From positions 1-40,285 of IMG/VR virus record IMGVR_UViG_3300008627_000018: a DNA stretch of 40,285 nucleotides. One strand, given 5' to 3'. Positions 1 through 8,135 of the stretch are shown in pieces. This stretch comes from a virus. Position numbers and translations under genes: made by a program. Numbering within the stretch: position 1 is the stretch's first letter; the number at the start of each line of letters is the position of its first letter. The notes under the pieces are model-generated. The model saw nothing but the letters and a program-made list of their open reading frames with translations. It was not told the origin of the DNA and searched no databases.

Positions 1-261
1 GTTTCAGTTAAAGAGGATGAGTGGGATAAAGTAGGGAAATGGATGTGGGACAATCGCGAATATTATAATGGACTCTCTGTATTACCTTATTTTGGTGGCT
101 CTTATAAGCAAGCTCCTTTTGAAGATATAGATGAAACAACTTTTAAGGGATTGTTTGATAATCTAAAAGAAGTAGATTTAAGTGGAGTAATAGAAATGAT
201 GGATAATACTAATCTTACAGGTGAGTTGGCTTGTGCTGGCGGAGCTTGCGAAATAACTTAA
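1..261 (+). CDS. nrdJ: Class II (adenosylcobalamin-dependent) ribonucleotide reductase, C-terminal fragment
   Basis: The reading frame is open from base 1, so only the last 86 residues of a larger gene are present. Visible features are the segment LPYFGGSYKQAPFED, which matches the C-terminal region of class II reductases, and the terminal ELACAGGACEIT, which carries the Cys pair (C-x4-C) that re-reduces the active site via thioredoxin or glutaredoxin. The family converts ribonucleotides to deoxyribonucleotides in the cytosol using coenzyme B12 and needs no oxygen. The downstream dCMP deaminase and DNA polymerase fit a nucleotide-supply/replication operon. The internal ATG at 43 is not the start. 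B12 dependence of the host is an inference. Confidence 0.88.
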   Translation, partial: VSVKEDEWDKVGKWMWDNREYYNGLSVLPYFGGSYKQAPFEDIDETTFKGLFDNLKEVDLSGVIEMMDNTNLTGELACAGGACEIT

Positions 262-271
262 GGAATACCTT

Positions 272-694
272 ATGACTAATACTAAAGCTATTTTAAGAAA
301 AATAGGTACTGAAGACCATCGGCAAGAGTTGGAAACTGAACGATTGAAAAGGAACTATGAACAAATACGTATTAATGATGATAAGTTAGAAGAAGAAAAA
401 AATAAAGATGAATCTACAAAAACGCATGAAAGGTATAGGCGCAAACAAAAGAATATGGAATCTGCCATGTCTTTAGATGATCTTATTAAACCAGCTAAAA
501 AAATTGTAGAAAAACCTGGTACGTATTTTCATGGTACATTAAAGAAATTGGCCGAAGAGTTTAGTGACATTAAAACAATGACTAGCTATATGACGATAGG
601 GCAGATTACAAAATATACTGAGAAAGATGGTTGTCTTTATAATAGAAAAGGTGAAATAGTTTATAAAGAAGAAACGCAGGAGTGTTTTGAATAG
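272..694 (+). CDS. Hypothetical protein, charged and helical
   Basis: This 140-residue protein starts at an ATG preceded by AAGGAA (261-266), 10 nt after the nrdJ stop. Its first 70 residues are very rich in Glu, Lys and Arg and look helical or coiled-coil. The C-terminal half (TYFHGTLKKLAEEFSDIKTM) looks globular. No membrane segment or known motif is seen. It overlaps the dCMP deaminase start by 8 nt, so it is probably co-translated with it. I do not recognise the family. Confidence 0.7.
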   Translation: MTNTKAILRKIGTEDHRQELETERLKRNYEQIRINDDKLEEEKNKDESTKTHERYRRKQKNMESAMSLDDLIKPAKKIVEKPGTYFHGTLKKLAEEFSDIKTMTSYMTIGQITKYTEKDGCLYNRKGEIVYKEETQECFE

Positions 695-1130
695 AATATC
701 TTTTAATGAATTATTTGTAGAGATAACTCAACTAGTAGCACAAAGATCATCATGTGTAAAAGCCCAGCAAGCGGCTTTATTAATTAAAGATGATAGAATA
801 ATATCTTTTGGATATAACGGCCCACCGGCTAACGCTTTAAATTGTTCCGAAGAATGGCAGCCAGAAAAGGTTTGTGGAAAAGATAGTAGTGGTTCTTGTT
901 TTTTAGGAATACATGCTGAAGCTAACGCTATAGGTTATGCTGCACGAAATGGTATTAATACTGAAGGGTGTACCATTTACTGCACTCAAACTCCCTGTAT
1001 AGGTTGCGCGAAGCTAGTGGTGGCAGCAGGGATTAAAGAATTTTATTATATAGATGAGTACCGATTAGATGATGGTAAAAGGTTTTTGAAGTATTGTGAG
1101 ATACCGATTTGGAAGATAGAAAAAAAATAA
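687..1130 (+). CDS. dCMP deaminase (cytidine/deoxycytidylate deaminase family)
   Basis: The 147-residue product has the zinc-deaminase signature: HAEAN at 76-80, giving the His ligand H76 and catalytic Glu E78, and PCIGC at 103-107, giving Cys ligands C104 and C107. Deoxycytidylate deaminases make dUMP from dCMP, the precursor for dTMP synthesis, and phages often carry them beside ribonucleotide reductase, as here. The start is TTG at 687, placed just after AGGAG (678-682); no ATG is available in frame. Additional Cys at 23, 53, 63 and 71 could bind a second structural zinc, as in the T4 enzyme. A ComEB-like annotation would be equivalent. Confidence 0.92.
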   Translation: MNRISFNELFVEITQLVAQRSSCVKAQQAALLIKDDRIISFGYNGPPANALNCSEEWQPEKVCGKDSSGSCFLGIHAEANAIGYAARNGINTEGCTIYCTQTPCIGCAKLVVAAGIKEFYYIDEYRLDDGKRFLKYCEIPIWKIEKK

Positions 1131-1606
1131 TTGCTAAAATTAATCAATATATAGATTGGTTAGCAACACCTAACGAAGCTTTTGGCGGTTTTCCTGTATG
1201 CCCATTCGTTTCTACTGAAAGAGCTTCTGGCAAACTTAAGTATGAAGTTTTTGAAACAGAGCAACAAAAATCTATTTTTGATATGATAGATGAGTGGGAT
1301 GAAGAAGAGCAATATAGTTCTATGATAGTTGCTCATCTATCAAACATTCAGTTTGATGAGTATAAAATTTTTCAGCATTGGCTTAATAAAGAGCTGAGGA
1401 AGAGAAAAATGGGATACATCAAATGTATAACTTTTCACCCAGATGATGAATTTGAGATAGATAATGTGAAGACAAGAGGTGAAGCTCCTTTTTTTCTAAT
1501 AAATGTTGCTTATATTGATGAGCTTAATAAGGCGCATCAACGCTTAAAGAATACAAAATATTTTGATAAGTTTACAGAAGAGAATAAAAATTACTTAAAG
1601 GTTTAA
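1109..1606 (+). CDS. Hypothetical protein
   Basis: A 165-residue soluble protein overlapping the deaminase gene by 22 nt. The start is uncertain: TTG at 1109 is the best listed option, no good Shine-Dalgarno is seen, and an ATT at 1130 is in frame. The N-terminal part contains IDWLATPNEAFGGFPVCPFV, a distinctive Gly/Pro/Cys segment, and the middle is acidic (IDEWDEEEQYSSM). The conserved-looking HPDDEF motif might bind metal, but I cannot assign a family. It is the last gene before the dnaE promoter. Confidence 0.7.
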   Translation: MEDRKKIIAKINQYIDWLATPNEAFGGFPVCPFVSTERASGKLKYEVFETEQQKSIFDMIDEWDEEEQYSSMIVAHLSNIQFDEYKIFQHWLNKELRKRKMGYIKCITFHPDDEFEIDNVKTRGEAPFFLINVAYIDELNKAHQRLKNTKYFDKFTEENKNYLKV

Positions 1607-1613
1607 AAAAGAC

Positions 1614-1642
1614 TTGACAAATGATTAAAAAATGGTTATATT
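1614..1642 (+). promoter_or_regulatory. Sigma70-type promoter of dnaE
   Basis: A perfect TTGACA (1614-1619) is followed after exactly 17 bp by TATATT (1637-1642). It lies in the 61-bp gap before dnaE, whose AAGGAG (1657-1662) and ATG (1668) follow. The same architecture recurs upstream of the primase at 13061. This looks like a host-RNA-polymerase early promoter. Confidence 0.8.
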
Positions 1643-1667
1643 ATAGTATTACATTTAAGGAGAATTT

Positions 1668-4600
1668 ATGAGTAAAAGAGAAATAAAGGGCTTCCAACAT
1701 CTTCACCTTCACAGTTCGTACGGTTCCCTTCTTGATGCGGTATCAAAACCCATTGCGTATTGTGAAAAAGCTGCTAATATAGGTCAAGGTGCAATTGGAG
1801 TTACAGAACATGGATCGTGCGCTAGTCATTTTGCATTTAATCAAGCGGGTAAGAAAACTGATACTCATATAATTTATGGTAATGAGTTTTACTGGGCTGC
1901 TGATAGAGAACAGCGTGGCCTTACAGATGAGGAAAAAGAAGGCAAAACGCCTACTGAATCAAGGGAAGAAAACAAATCTCGACTTCGTAAGGCACATTTG
2001 TTGTTGTTAGCTGAAACGCAAGAAGGTTTAGATAACATATATCGACTTAATTATCATGCCAATCAAAGTGGTTTTTATGGAAAACCAACCATTGATAATA
2101 CCATCTTGCGTCAATTCAATAAAGGAATTATTGCCACAACTACTTGTGTTATTTCCCCTATGGCTCGTATGTTACAGAACCATAAAGTAGATGATATGAG
2201 TGTATGGTTTGAAGATATGTTAGATATCTTTGGCAATGATAGGTTTTTCCTTGAACTACATCCGCATGATTTAGATATACAGCGAGAATATAATCAAGTG
2301 CTTATTGAAGTTTTTAGAAAAAAATATGATGTAAAAACTTTACTTGCTAATGATGTACATTATGTGGATGAGAACTTGCATGAGACACATAACTTTTTGT
2401 GGCGACTTAATACTGATGGCAAATTTGATGAAGCCGGAATAGATAAGTTGCATTTCGCTACAGAAGAAGAGATGATAAAAAAGTGGTATGATTCAGGCAT
2501 GGATGATATTATTGAGGATGAATATCTATATGAAGGTATAGAGTCCACAAAAGAAATAGCATCTAGATGCCATGCAGAACTTGATACAGAAACCGTGAAA
2601 GAACCTAAGTTTACGGTGCCTAATGGATATAAAGATAATAAAACATATATGTTAGAGCTTCTTCAAAAGGGCATGACCGATAAGGTAAAGAGCAATCTTA
2701 TTCCCGAAAATGAAATTCCGGTGTATGTGGATAGGTTAAAAATAGAATTAGAATTGATTGCTGATAAAGGTTATTTGGATTATTTTCTTATTACAAACGA
2801 TTTTACACAATGGGCATATGAGAATGATATACTAATGTCGCCTGGTCGTGGTAGTGCAAGTGGGTCATTGATTTGTTGGCTGTTGGGTATTACACATCTA
2901 AATCCAATTAAGTATGATTTATTCTTTGAGCGGTTTATGAACCCCGAAAGAATTAAGGAGCCTGACATTGACAATGACTTTCAAGACAACCGTAGAGCGG
3001 ATGTTAAAAACTATGTGGCCTCTAAATGGGGTGACGCTAATATCGCTTCTGTTTGTGCCTATACCCGTTATTCTGTTAATACTTTGTTTCGTGATTTGGC
3101 GAAAGACAAGGGGATTGACTTCAAGCTTTCTAACAAGATTGCGAAAACGATTAGCGGTCATATTTCATTAAATAAAGATTTAACAACTTTTACTGATTTG
3201 ATGAATAGCAACAAAGAGGTAAGAGAATTTGTTTCTTCGTTAGAGAAAAAAGAAGCAGAAGATTTCATCACAACCATTGATACATTAGTTGGTAACTTAA
3301 GAAATCAAACAATCGCAGGTGGCGGCGTTATTATATCAACACAACCATTATATGATGTGATGCCATTGCGTAAATCAAAAGAAGGTGATTTGGTTACAGA
3401 ATGGCAAATTGATGAACTGGCTAGTATGAAATTTCTCAAGATTGATATGTTGGGTCTTTCTACTTTATCGGTTATTATGGAAGTGATGAAGAAAATTGAT
3501 ATGTCTATTGAAGATCTTTATACAATGTCGATTGATAGAGAATTGTTGAATGAAGAAGAACAGAAGTATTATGATAGGGCATATGATTTATTATGCGAAG
3601 GTGACACATATGGGGTATTTCAGTTTGGTGGAGCAAACATAACTCGTTGCTTACAGAAAATGGTACCTCGTAATGTAGAAGATATTGCAGCGGTGAATGC
3701 GATATATAGACCAGGTGTTATTAAGCTAGGCGCAACCGAAGCGTTTCTTCGTAGAAGAAATGGTCAAGAGGAAGCAATCAACGATCATCATCCTTTGTTT
3801 AATGACATTTTAAAGCCTACCGAAAACATTATGATTTACCAAGAGCAGTTTATTCAAATGTTTAATCTACTTGGATTAAATTTTGGCCAAGGCGATATAT
3901 TGAGAAAATTTGCTGAGAGTATGGATCACAAAAAATGTAATGAATATTTGGAAGAGCATTTGTTTCCCCATCCTGATAAGATGGTATTGTCTGTAGATGA
4001 AACTAGATCGGTAGCTAAGAAGCTGATTGATAACGCAGGGTATTTGTTTAACAAGTCTCATGCTATTAGTTATAGTATCTTGGCTTATTGGACTACTTAT
4101 TTTAAGGCAAAGCATCCAGCAGAATTTACTGAAGTGATGTTAAATAATCATACCGGTCAGCATGAAGAAATAGCATTGGGACTCACAATGGGGAGGAGAT
4201 TGTTAGACAACCCTGTAGTGAGTTTAGGAGATATAAACACTTTCTCAAAAGATTTTTCAGTAACAAAAGATAGTATTACGATTGGGTTAAAAAACATTAA
4301 AGGGTTAGGTGATAGTGTTTTAAATAAGATACAAACAAATAAACCTTCAGGCGGCTGGTTAGATTTTACAGAATTTTATAGAGATAACTTAGAGTTTAAA
4401 ATGATCCCTCATAATGGTCTAAAGCTTTTGATTCAATTGGGATTGTTTGATGGGTTACATTTTTGCGGTAAAGAACATTCACGTAAAATGTTATGTGATA
4501 TTATGGATATATATAATACTTTTTCTTTACAAACTAAGAAAAACTTTAAGACGGTAATGGTAAAGTTATTTGATGATGAAGAAATACAATTTGATGATTT

Positions 4601-5069
4601 GATTTCAGGAAGATATCTTCCGACATTGCTGGATGCATTTAAGATTACTGAAGATGAATACACAGAAAGAGAGTTGATTGACTTTGAGTTAGAGGGTGTT
4701 GGGTTCAGAGTGTCGGAAAATGTAGAGAGAATAAAGATGATGACTGAGCTTGTAAATTATTTGGAGTTCCGTCATATCTCTGAGTATGATGAAGAAGAGG
4801 AAAACTCTCCGCATTTTTGGACAAAAATTAGTACGGTAGAAAAATTGAGAACAAAAAAAGGTAAACCATATGCAAATGTAAGAGCAGAAGATGGAAGTAG
4901 TTTTAGGGTGTGGCATAATAAATTGCAATATTGTGAAGATGAACTTATTCCTGGCAAGATCATAGCTGTCAAATTAACATCTGACAACTTTGGTAGAAGT
5001 TTAGCATGGGATCGCAATAGTTTATTGACTGAAGAGAGTCTATTAAAATTACAACAAGAGTTATACTAA
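1668..5069 (+). CDS. dnaE: DNA polymerase III alpha subunit (DnaE-type replicative polymerase)
   Basis: At 1133 residues it is close to bacterial DnaE length. An N-terminal PHP domain shows HLHLHSSYGS (12-21) and GVTEHGS. The C-family polymerase core has SPGRGSASGS near 390, the catalytic PDIDNDF near 431 (two aspartates) and the third carboxylate in KIDMLGL near 590. The C-terminal part has a helix-hairpin-helix-like IKGLGDSVLNKI and an OB-fold-like region (LRTKKGKPYANVRAEDGSS). The enzyme would synthesise phage DNA, probably with the host or a phage clamp. T4 relatives normally use a B-family polymerase, so this is a replacement of the replicase. It has its own promoter and Shine-Dalgarno. 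Confidence 0.96.
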   Translation: MSKREIKGFQHLHLHSSYGSLLDAVSKPIAYCEKAANIGQGAIGVTEHGSCASHFAFNQAGKKTDTHIIYGNEFYWAADREQRGLTDEEKEGKTPTESREENKSRLRKAHLLLLAETQEGLDNIYRLNYHANQSGFYGKPTIDNTILRQFNKGIIATTTCVISPMARMLQNHKVDDMSVWFEDMLDIFGNDRFFLELHPHDLDIQREYNQVLIEVFRKKYDVKTLLANDVHYVDENLHETHNFLWRLNTDGKFDEAGIDKLHFATEEEMIKKWYDSGMDDIIEDEYLYEGIESTKEIASRCHAELDTETVKEPKFTVPNGYKDNKTYMLELLQKGMTDKVKSNLIPENEIPVYVDRLKIELELIADKGYLDYFLITNDFTQWAYENDILMSPGRGSASGSLICWLLGITHLNPIKYDLFFERFMNPERIKEPDIDNDFQDNRRADVKNYVASKWGDANIASVCAYTRYSVNTLFRDLAKDKGIDFKLSNKIAKTISGHISLNKDLTTFTDLMNSNKEVREFVSSLEKKEAEDFITTIDTLVGNLRNQTIAGGGVIISTQPLYDVMPLRKSKEGDLVTEWQIDELASMKFLKIDMLGLSTLSVIMEVMKKIDMSIEDLYTMSIDRELLNEEEQKYYDRAYDLLCEGDTYGVFQFGGANITRCLQKMVPRNVEDIAAVNAIYRPGVIKLGATEAFLRRRNGQEEAINDHHPLFNDILKPTENIMIYQEQFIQMFNLLGLNFGQGDILRKFAESMDHKKCNEYLEEHLFPHPDKMVLSVDETRSVAKKLIDNAGYLFNKSHAISYSILAYWTTYFKAKHPAEFTEVMLNNHTGQHEEIALGLTMGRRLLDNPVVSLGDINTFSKDFSVTKDSITIGLKNIKGLGDSVLNKIQTNKPSGGWLDFTEFYRDNLEFKMIPHNGLKLLIQLGLFDGLHFCGKEHSRKMLCDIMDIYNTFSLQTKKNFKTVMVKLFDDEEIQFDDLISGRYLPTLLDAFKITEDEYTERELIDFELEGVGFRVSENVERIKMMTELVNYLEFRHISEYDEEEENSPHFWTKISTVEKLRTKKGKPYANVRAEDGSSFRVWHNKLQYCEDELIPGKIIAVKLTSDNFGRSLAWDRNSLLTEESLLKLQQELY

Positions 5070-5109
5070 GTTAGGCTGATATTTATTATGTCTAAGATGG
5101 AGAATTTAA

Positions 5110-5724
5110 ATGCAATCTTTTAAAGAAGATTTACGCAAATGGACTAATGAAGAGATAGAAAATAGCCCTGGCAGACTTGCTGCTCAAATAGTATTTAATA
5201 AGTTGGTTAAAAATGATTTTCAAATGTGGTTTATTGGAAATGTAGATGGCAATCAGCTTTATACTGTTACGTTAAGTAATGAAGAAAAGGCTATTGTATC
5301 TTTTACAGATGAATATATAGCAAGCAATTATATTAATAGGTCGGATATTATTCGCCAAGTGAGAAAGAGTTTTGGACCCAAAGTGGTTTTAGTTAGTATG
5401 TCATTACATAAGATTGATGAAATTATGAAAAATAATATGACTTCTCAAGTGGCTATGGGACCAAATGCATTGGTACATCAAATAATAAAAACGCCTATAC
5501 AGACAGTTATAGTTAATCCTAATGCTCACGATTTTTTTATTCCACTTAATATTCCCTATATTATGCAAAGGTGTAATGAAAATGATGATGTGTTAGATTT
5601 TAATATAGAAAATGAAAGAGAAAATAAAACACTTTCTATTTATGAGATAGATACAGAGTTAAAGAAGTATGTTTTTTCGGAAGATGGTCTAGTAGGAGAT
5701 GATCCGGAGATTGAAGGTATTTAA
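5110..5724 (+). CDS. Hypothetical protein downstream of dnaE
   Basis: The 204-residue product begins at ATG 5110, with GGAG (5099-5102) 7 nt upstream, 40 bp after dnaE. It appears to be a soluble alpha/beta protein without signal or membrane segments. The C-terminus is acidic (EDGLVGDDPEIEGI). Its position after the polymerase suggests a replication accessory role, but no motif supports that. A structured inverted repeat follows its stop codon. Confidence 0.75.
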   Translation: MQSFKEDLRKWTNEEIENSPGRLAAQIVFNKLVKNDFQMWFIGNVDGNQLYTVTLSNEEKAIVSFTDEYIASNYINRSDIIRQVRKSFGPKVVLVSMSLHKIDEIMKNNMTSQVAMGPNALVHQIIKTPIQTVIVNPNAHDFFIPLNIPYIMQRCNENDDVLDFNIENERENKTLSIYEIDTELKKYVFSEDGLVGDDPEIEGI

Positions 5725-5730
5725 GTATTT

Positions 5731-5822
5731 GGGTTAGCTATGAGCATTTTTGAGTTGGATTATCTCCCAAAATGGTTTCTATCCAACAATAATTTAAAAG
5801 TGTTTGGAGCTAACCCTTTTTT
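5731..5822 (+). terminator. Branched inverted repeat ending in a T-run (terminator or small structured RNA)
   Basis: GGGTTAGCT at 5731-5739 pairs perfectly with AGCTAACCC at 5808-5816, which is followed directly by six T (5817-5822). Inside the 68-nt loop a second perfect stem, GTTGGAT (5754-5760) with ATCCAAC (5781-5787), forms. A stem plus T-run fits intrinsic termination, but such a large structured loop is unusual and could be a stable small RNA or 3'-UTR element. Confidence 0.55.
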
Positions 5823-5837
5823 ATATAAGGAGTTTTT

Positions 5838-6221
5838 ATGAGTGAAGAAATGGAAGAACTATTAGATGTTGATGAAGAAAAGTTGAAGTATAGAATAGAT
5901 TATATTAAAGAAAATCTATTGCAAATGTCAAAGAAACTTCGCGAAGAAATTCCAACAAATCTCACTGATCAAGATTTAACAGAACACAATGTTTTTAGAA
6001 ATTGGGTTATTGTTAATTCCATTTATGATGCTGCGAACAAGGAAGAATCTGATCAAGGTTTTAACAGAATGTTATATTTTCTTTTTGATAGGTGTAAGGG
6101 AAATATAGCTCGTCTAGTTAATAATTATGATATTGATATAAAACTAAATAGCGCTGGCCAATTAGAAGATATAAAGTTGGTCATTATGGAAACTGAAACT
6201 TATGAGAATGATGATGAATAG
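5838..6221 (+). CDS. Hypothetical protein
   Basis: A 127-residue protein with ATG 5838, well placed after AAGGAG (5827-5832). It starts very acidic (MSEEMEELLDVDEEKLK) and is predominantly helical, with no recognised motif. It is the first gene after the 5731-5822 structured element, so it probably begins a new transcript segment or is read through. Its end overlaps the next gene by up to 20 nt. Confidence 0.7.
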   Translation: MSEEMEELLDVDEEKLKYRIDYIKENLLQMSKKLREEIPTNLTDQDLTEHNVFRNWVIVNSIYDAANKEESDQGFNRMLYFLFDRCKGNIARLVNNYDIDIKLNSAGQLEDIKLVIMETETYENDDE

Positions 6222-6660
6222 TGAAACAATGCCACCGGAGCTTGATGTGTTTATTGGAATATTGGGCGAAATAGATATGTTAAAAAATCAGATTGGTGCA
6301 TTAGATAAGAACACTCATATTGCTTTATCCCATAGCGACACTTCTGCTATCTTAGGTAATGCCGAATGTTTTCGTATTCTTAAATTAATAGAGACATTAA
6401 ATGCTAATGTTTCAGGTCTTAATGCTTCGTTATTACATGCAGCCGAATTAGTTACTACTCAGTATACTTCTCCAGATGCGAATGAATCACAAGAAAAAAA
6501 AACTAGTAGCTTGGTGGAAGATATAGCTGAGGGTAGGGAGAAAATAGAAGAACGAAGAGAACAAGAAAAGCAGGGTACTAAAAATAAAAAAGAAAATGAA
6601 AATGAAATTATAAATAATATGTTATCATATTTTAGAGAAAGGTTTGAGGGAAATGAGTGA
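6202..6660 (+). CDS. Hypothetical protein, charged C-terminal tail
   Basis: A helical protein of up to 152 residues. The start is ambiguous among clustered ATGs at 6202, 6208, 6211 and 6214, none with a strong Shine-Dalgarno, so it is likely coupled to the preceding gene. A hydrophobic/heptad-like middle (AECFRILKLIETLNANVSGLNASLLHAA) is followed by a Lys/Glu-rich tail from about residue 95. Coiled-coil oligomerisation is plausible. A small-terminase role cannot be supported from sequence. Confidence 0.6.
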   Translation: MRMMMNSETMPPELDVFIGILGEIDMLKNQIGALDKNTHIALSHSDTSAILGNAECFRILKLIETLNANVSGLNASLLHAAELVTTQYTSPDANESQEKKTSSLVEDIAEGREKIEERREQEKQGTKNKKENENEIINNMLSYFRERFEGNE

Positions 6661-6859
6661 GGGTAATATCTTAACGCCTCAACAGGTTACTATAGCAAAT
6701 GAAGCAGAGCCACATGAAATATTATTAGCTATTCATAAACGAGTGGTTGATACTGAGAAATTAATGATGCAGTACAGAACTCATGCACAAAATTTAGAAG
6801 TAACACTTGCGATGTTACAAGAGAGAATAGAAAAATTGGAATCGCTTAACGATTGCTGA
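6653..6859 (+). CDS. Small coiled-coil hypothetical protein
   Basis: A 68-residue product if started at ATG 6653, which follows GAGGG (6646-6650) and overlaps the upstream stop; a TTG at 6644 would add three residues. The C-terminal 35 residues (YRTHAQNLEVTLAMLQERI) form a clear heptad pattern. The family is not recognised. Confidence 0.6.
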   Translation: MSEGNILTPQQVTIANEAEPHEILLAIHKRVVDTEKLMMQYRTHAQNLEVTLAMLQERIEKLESLNDC

Positions 6860-6869
6860 TATAACGCAT

Positions 6870-7304
6870 ATGAAAAAGAAATGGAATAAAAAATCAGTAG
6901 AACGCTTGCGGCGTAAATTGAGAGATAAAGATTCATCGCCGCCGATGAATAGGAAGAAGCGTCCAATGAGCAACCTAGAACAAATGGTTGCTGATATGTT
7001 GGATAACCTAAAGATAGAGTGGGAGAGAGAAGTCCCACTTAAGTTTCAACATCAATGGCGCTACTATGATTTTCATCTTATAGAATACGGAGTGTTAATA
7101 GAAGTTGATGGCGAATACTGGCACGATACACAAGGCAAGCCCTCTTATGTTATACTTATGAGTAAGAAAAATGATATGCTGAAAAATTGGCTGGCTAAAA
7201 AAGAGGGGTTTAAATTGATTAGAATAAAAGAGAAAGACTTGATGAATGACTATGATACGGTGAAAGAAAATATTTCTCAACAAATAGGAAAACAAATCCT
7301 ATAA
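6870..7304 (+). CDS. DUF559/Vsr-like PD-(D/E)xK endonuclease
   Basis: This 144-residue protein has a Lys/Arg-rich N-terminus, then the fold signature YYDFHL (D67 candidate) and LIEVDGEYWH (E78, D80), followed by KNDMLKNWLAKKEGFKLIRI. That order is typical of DUF559/very-short-patch-repair-like nucleases of the restriction-endonuclease fold. Such proteins occur as free-standing or mobile nucleases in phages and could cut DNA in repair, exclusion of competitors or homing. Translation initiation looks weak (no clear Shine-Dalgarno before ATG 6870), which may mean low expression. The target is unknown. Confidence 0.75.
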   Translation: MKKKWNKKSVERLRRKLRDKDSSPPMNRKKRPMSNLEQMVADMLDNLKIEWEREVPLKFQHQWRYYDFHLIEYGVLIEVDGEYWHDTQGKPSYVILMSKKNDMLKNWLAKKEGFKLIRIKEKDLMNDYDTVKENISQQIGKQIL

Positions 7305-7373
7305 ACATATAGATAAGAGCTTCAGCTTTAAGATATTTGTAGTATGTAGTATCATATAAGCTGGAGAAAATAA

Positions 7374-7760
7374 ATGGAAACAAACGCACAACAAATAGAA
7401 AATGTTATTCAAAGTAACATAAGTGTTTTGTTGGGCGAATATGGGTGGCTGTTCTTAGCAGCATTAGCAGTGTTATTTTTTAAAACCACTATAGAGTCAA
7501 CAATCGCAGGTCTGATAATTTTTATCGGTAATGATTATAACAATGATGATATTGTTATTATAGATGGAAGACCTGGTAGAATAGTAAGGGTGTCAATGTG
7601 GAAGACAACTTTTTATTTATATAGTATCAAAAAAGATTCTAATGGTAAAAAGTATGTAGCTGGCGGCACTAAACTTATTGTAGAGAATGACAAGTTGAAA
7701 GATTTAAAGATAGAAAAGCCGTTAGATAATTTTGATTTGGAGAATTGTCTAGCAGATTAA
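7374..7760 (+). CDS. Miniature MscS-like membrane protein
   Basis: A 128-residue protein with one or two hydrophobic segments (about residues 22-55, GEYGWLFLAALAVLFF then IAGLIIFIG). The following stretch matches the MscS pore-adjacent beta domain: NDDIVIIDGRPGRIVRVSMWKTTF and then a GTKLIVENDKL strand where MscS has an 'IPN' motif. Full MscS channels are about 280 residues, so this keeps only the last helix and beta domain. It would sit in the inner membrane. Ion-channel function is not established; a stripped-down homo-oligomer or host-channel modulator are alternatives. GGAG (7363-7366) sets the start. Confidence 0.6.
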   Translation: METNAQQIENVIQSNISVLLGEYGWLFLAALAVLFFKTTIESTIAGLIIFIGNDYNNDDIVIIDGRPGRIVRVSMWKTTFYLYSIKKDSNGKKYVAGGTKLIVENDKLKDLKIEKPLDNFDLENCLAD

Positions 7761-7770
7761 GGAGACTAAA

Positions 7771-8097
7771 ATGAGCAGAAAATCTAAGGTGGATAATGCA
7801 GGCAAACTTATTAATATTGTAAACACTCTCATAGAGAGAAATGAAAGGCTCTTGCAACATATTGGTGACTTAGAAGAATACATTGCCGCCTTGGAGGCTA
7901 TTAATGATTTTGAAGAAGGTGAGGAACTTATAAGCTTTATTCCCGATGAAGAATTTCAAACAGCCCTAGATGAAGGTTTGAGTGCAGAACAAAAAGAAAG
8001 ACTGGCAGAATTAAAAAAGTCAAAAGAAGAGAAGCAAAGTTTACATTCTATGGATGATATATTAAGCATATTTGATGAAGACGATAAAGATAACTAA
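7771..8097 (+). CDS. Hypothetical acidic coiled-coil protein
   Basis: The 108-residue product has a good Shine-Dalgarno (GGAG 7761-7764) 10 nt after the MscS-like gene. Residues 10-50 form a likely coiled coil (NTLIERNERLLQHIGDLEEY). The rest is strongly acidic and ends in SIFDEDDKDN. The family is not recognised. Confidence 0.65.
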   Translation: MSRKSKVDNAGKLINIVNTLIERNERLLQHIGDLEEYIAALEAINDFEEGEELISFIPDEEFQTALDEGLSAEQKERLAELKKSKEEKQSLHSMDDILSIFDEDDKDN

Positions 8098-8135
8098 AAA
8101 TAATTGGTTATGTTAAAAAAGAAAGAGGTTATATA

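Noticed and set aside
7321-7363. CAGCTT/AAGCTG stem before the MscS-like gene as a riboswitch
   Set aside because: A 6-bp stem with a 29-nt loop is weak; it overlaps the Shine-Dalgarno by one base only, and no conserved aptamer is recognisable.
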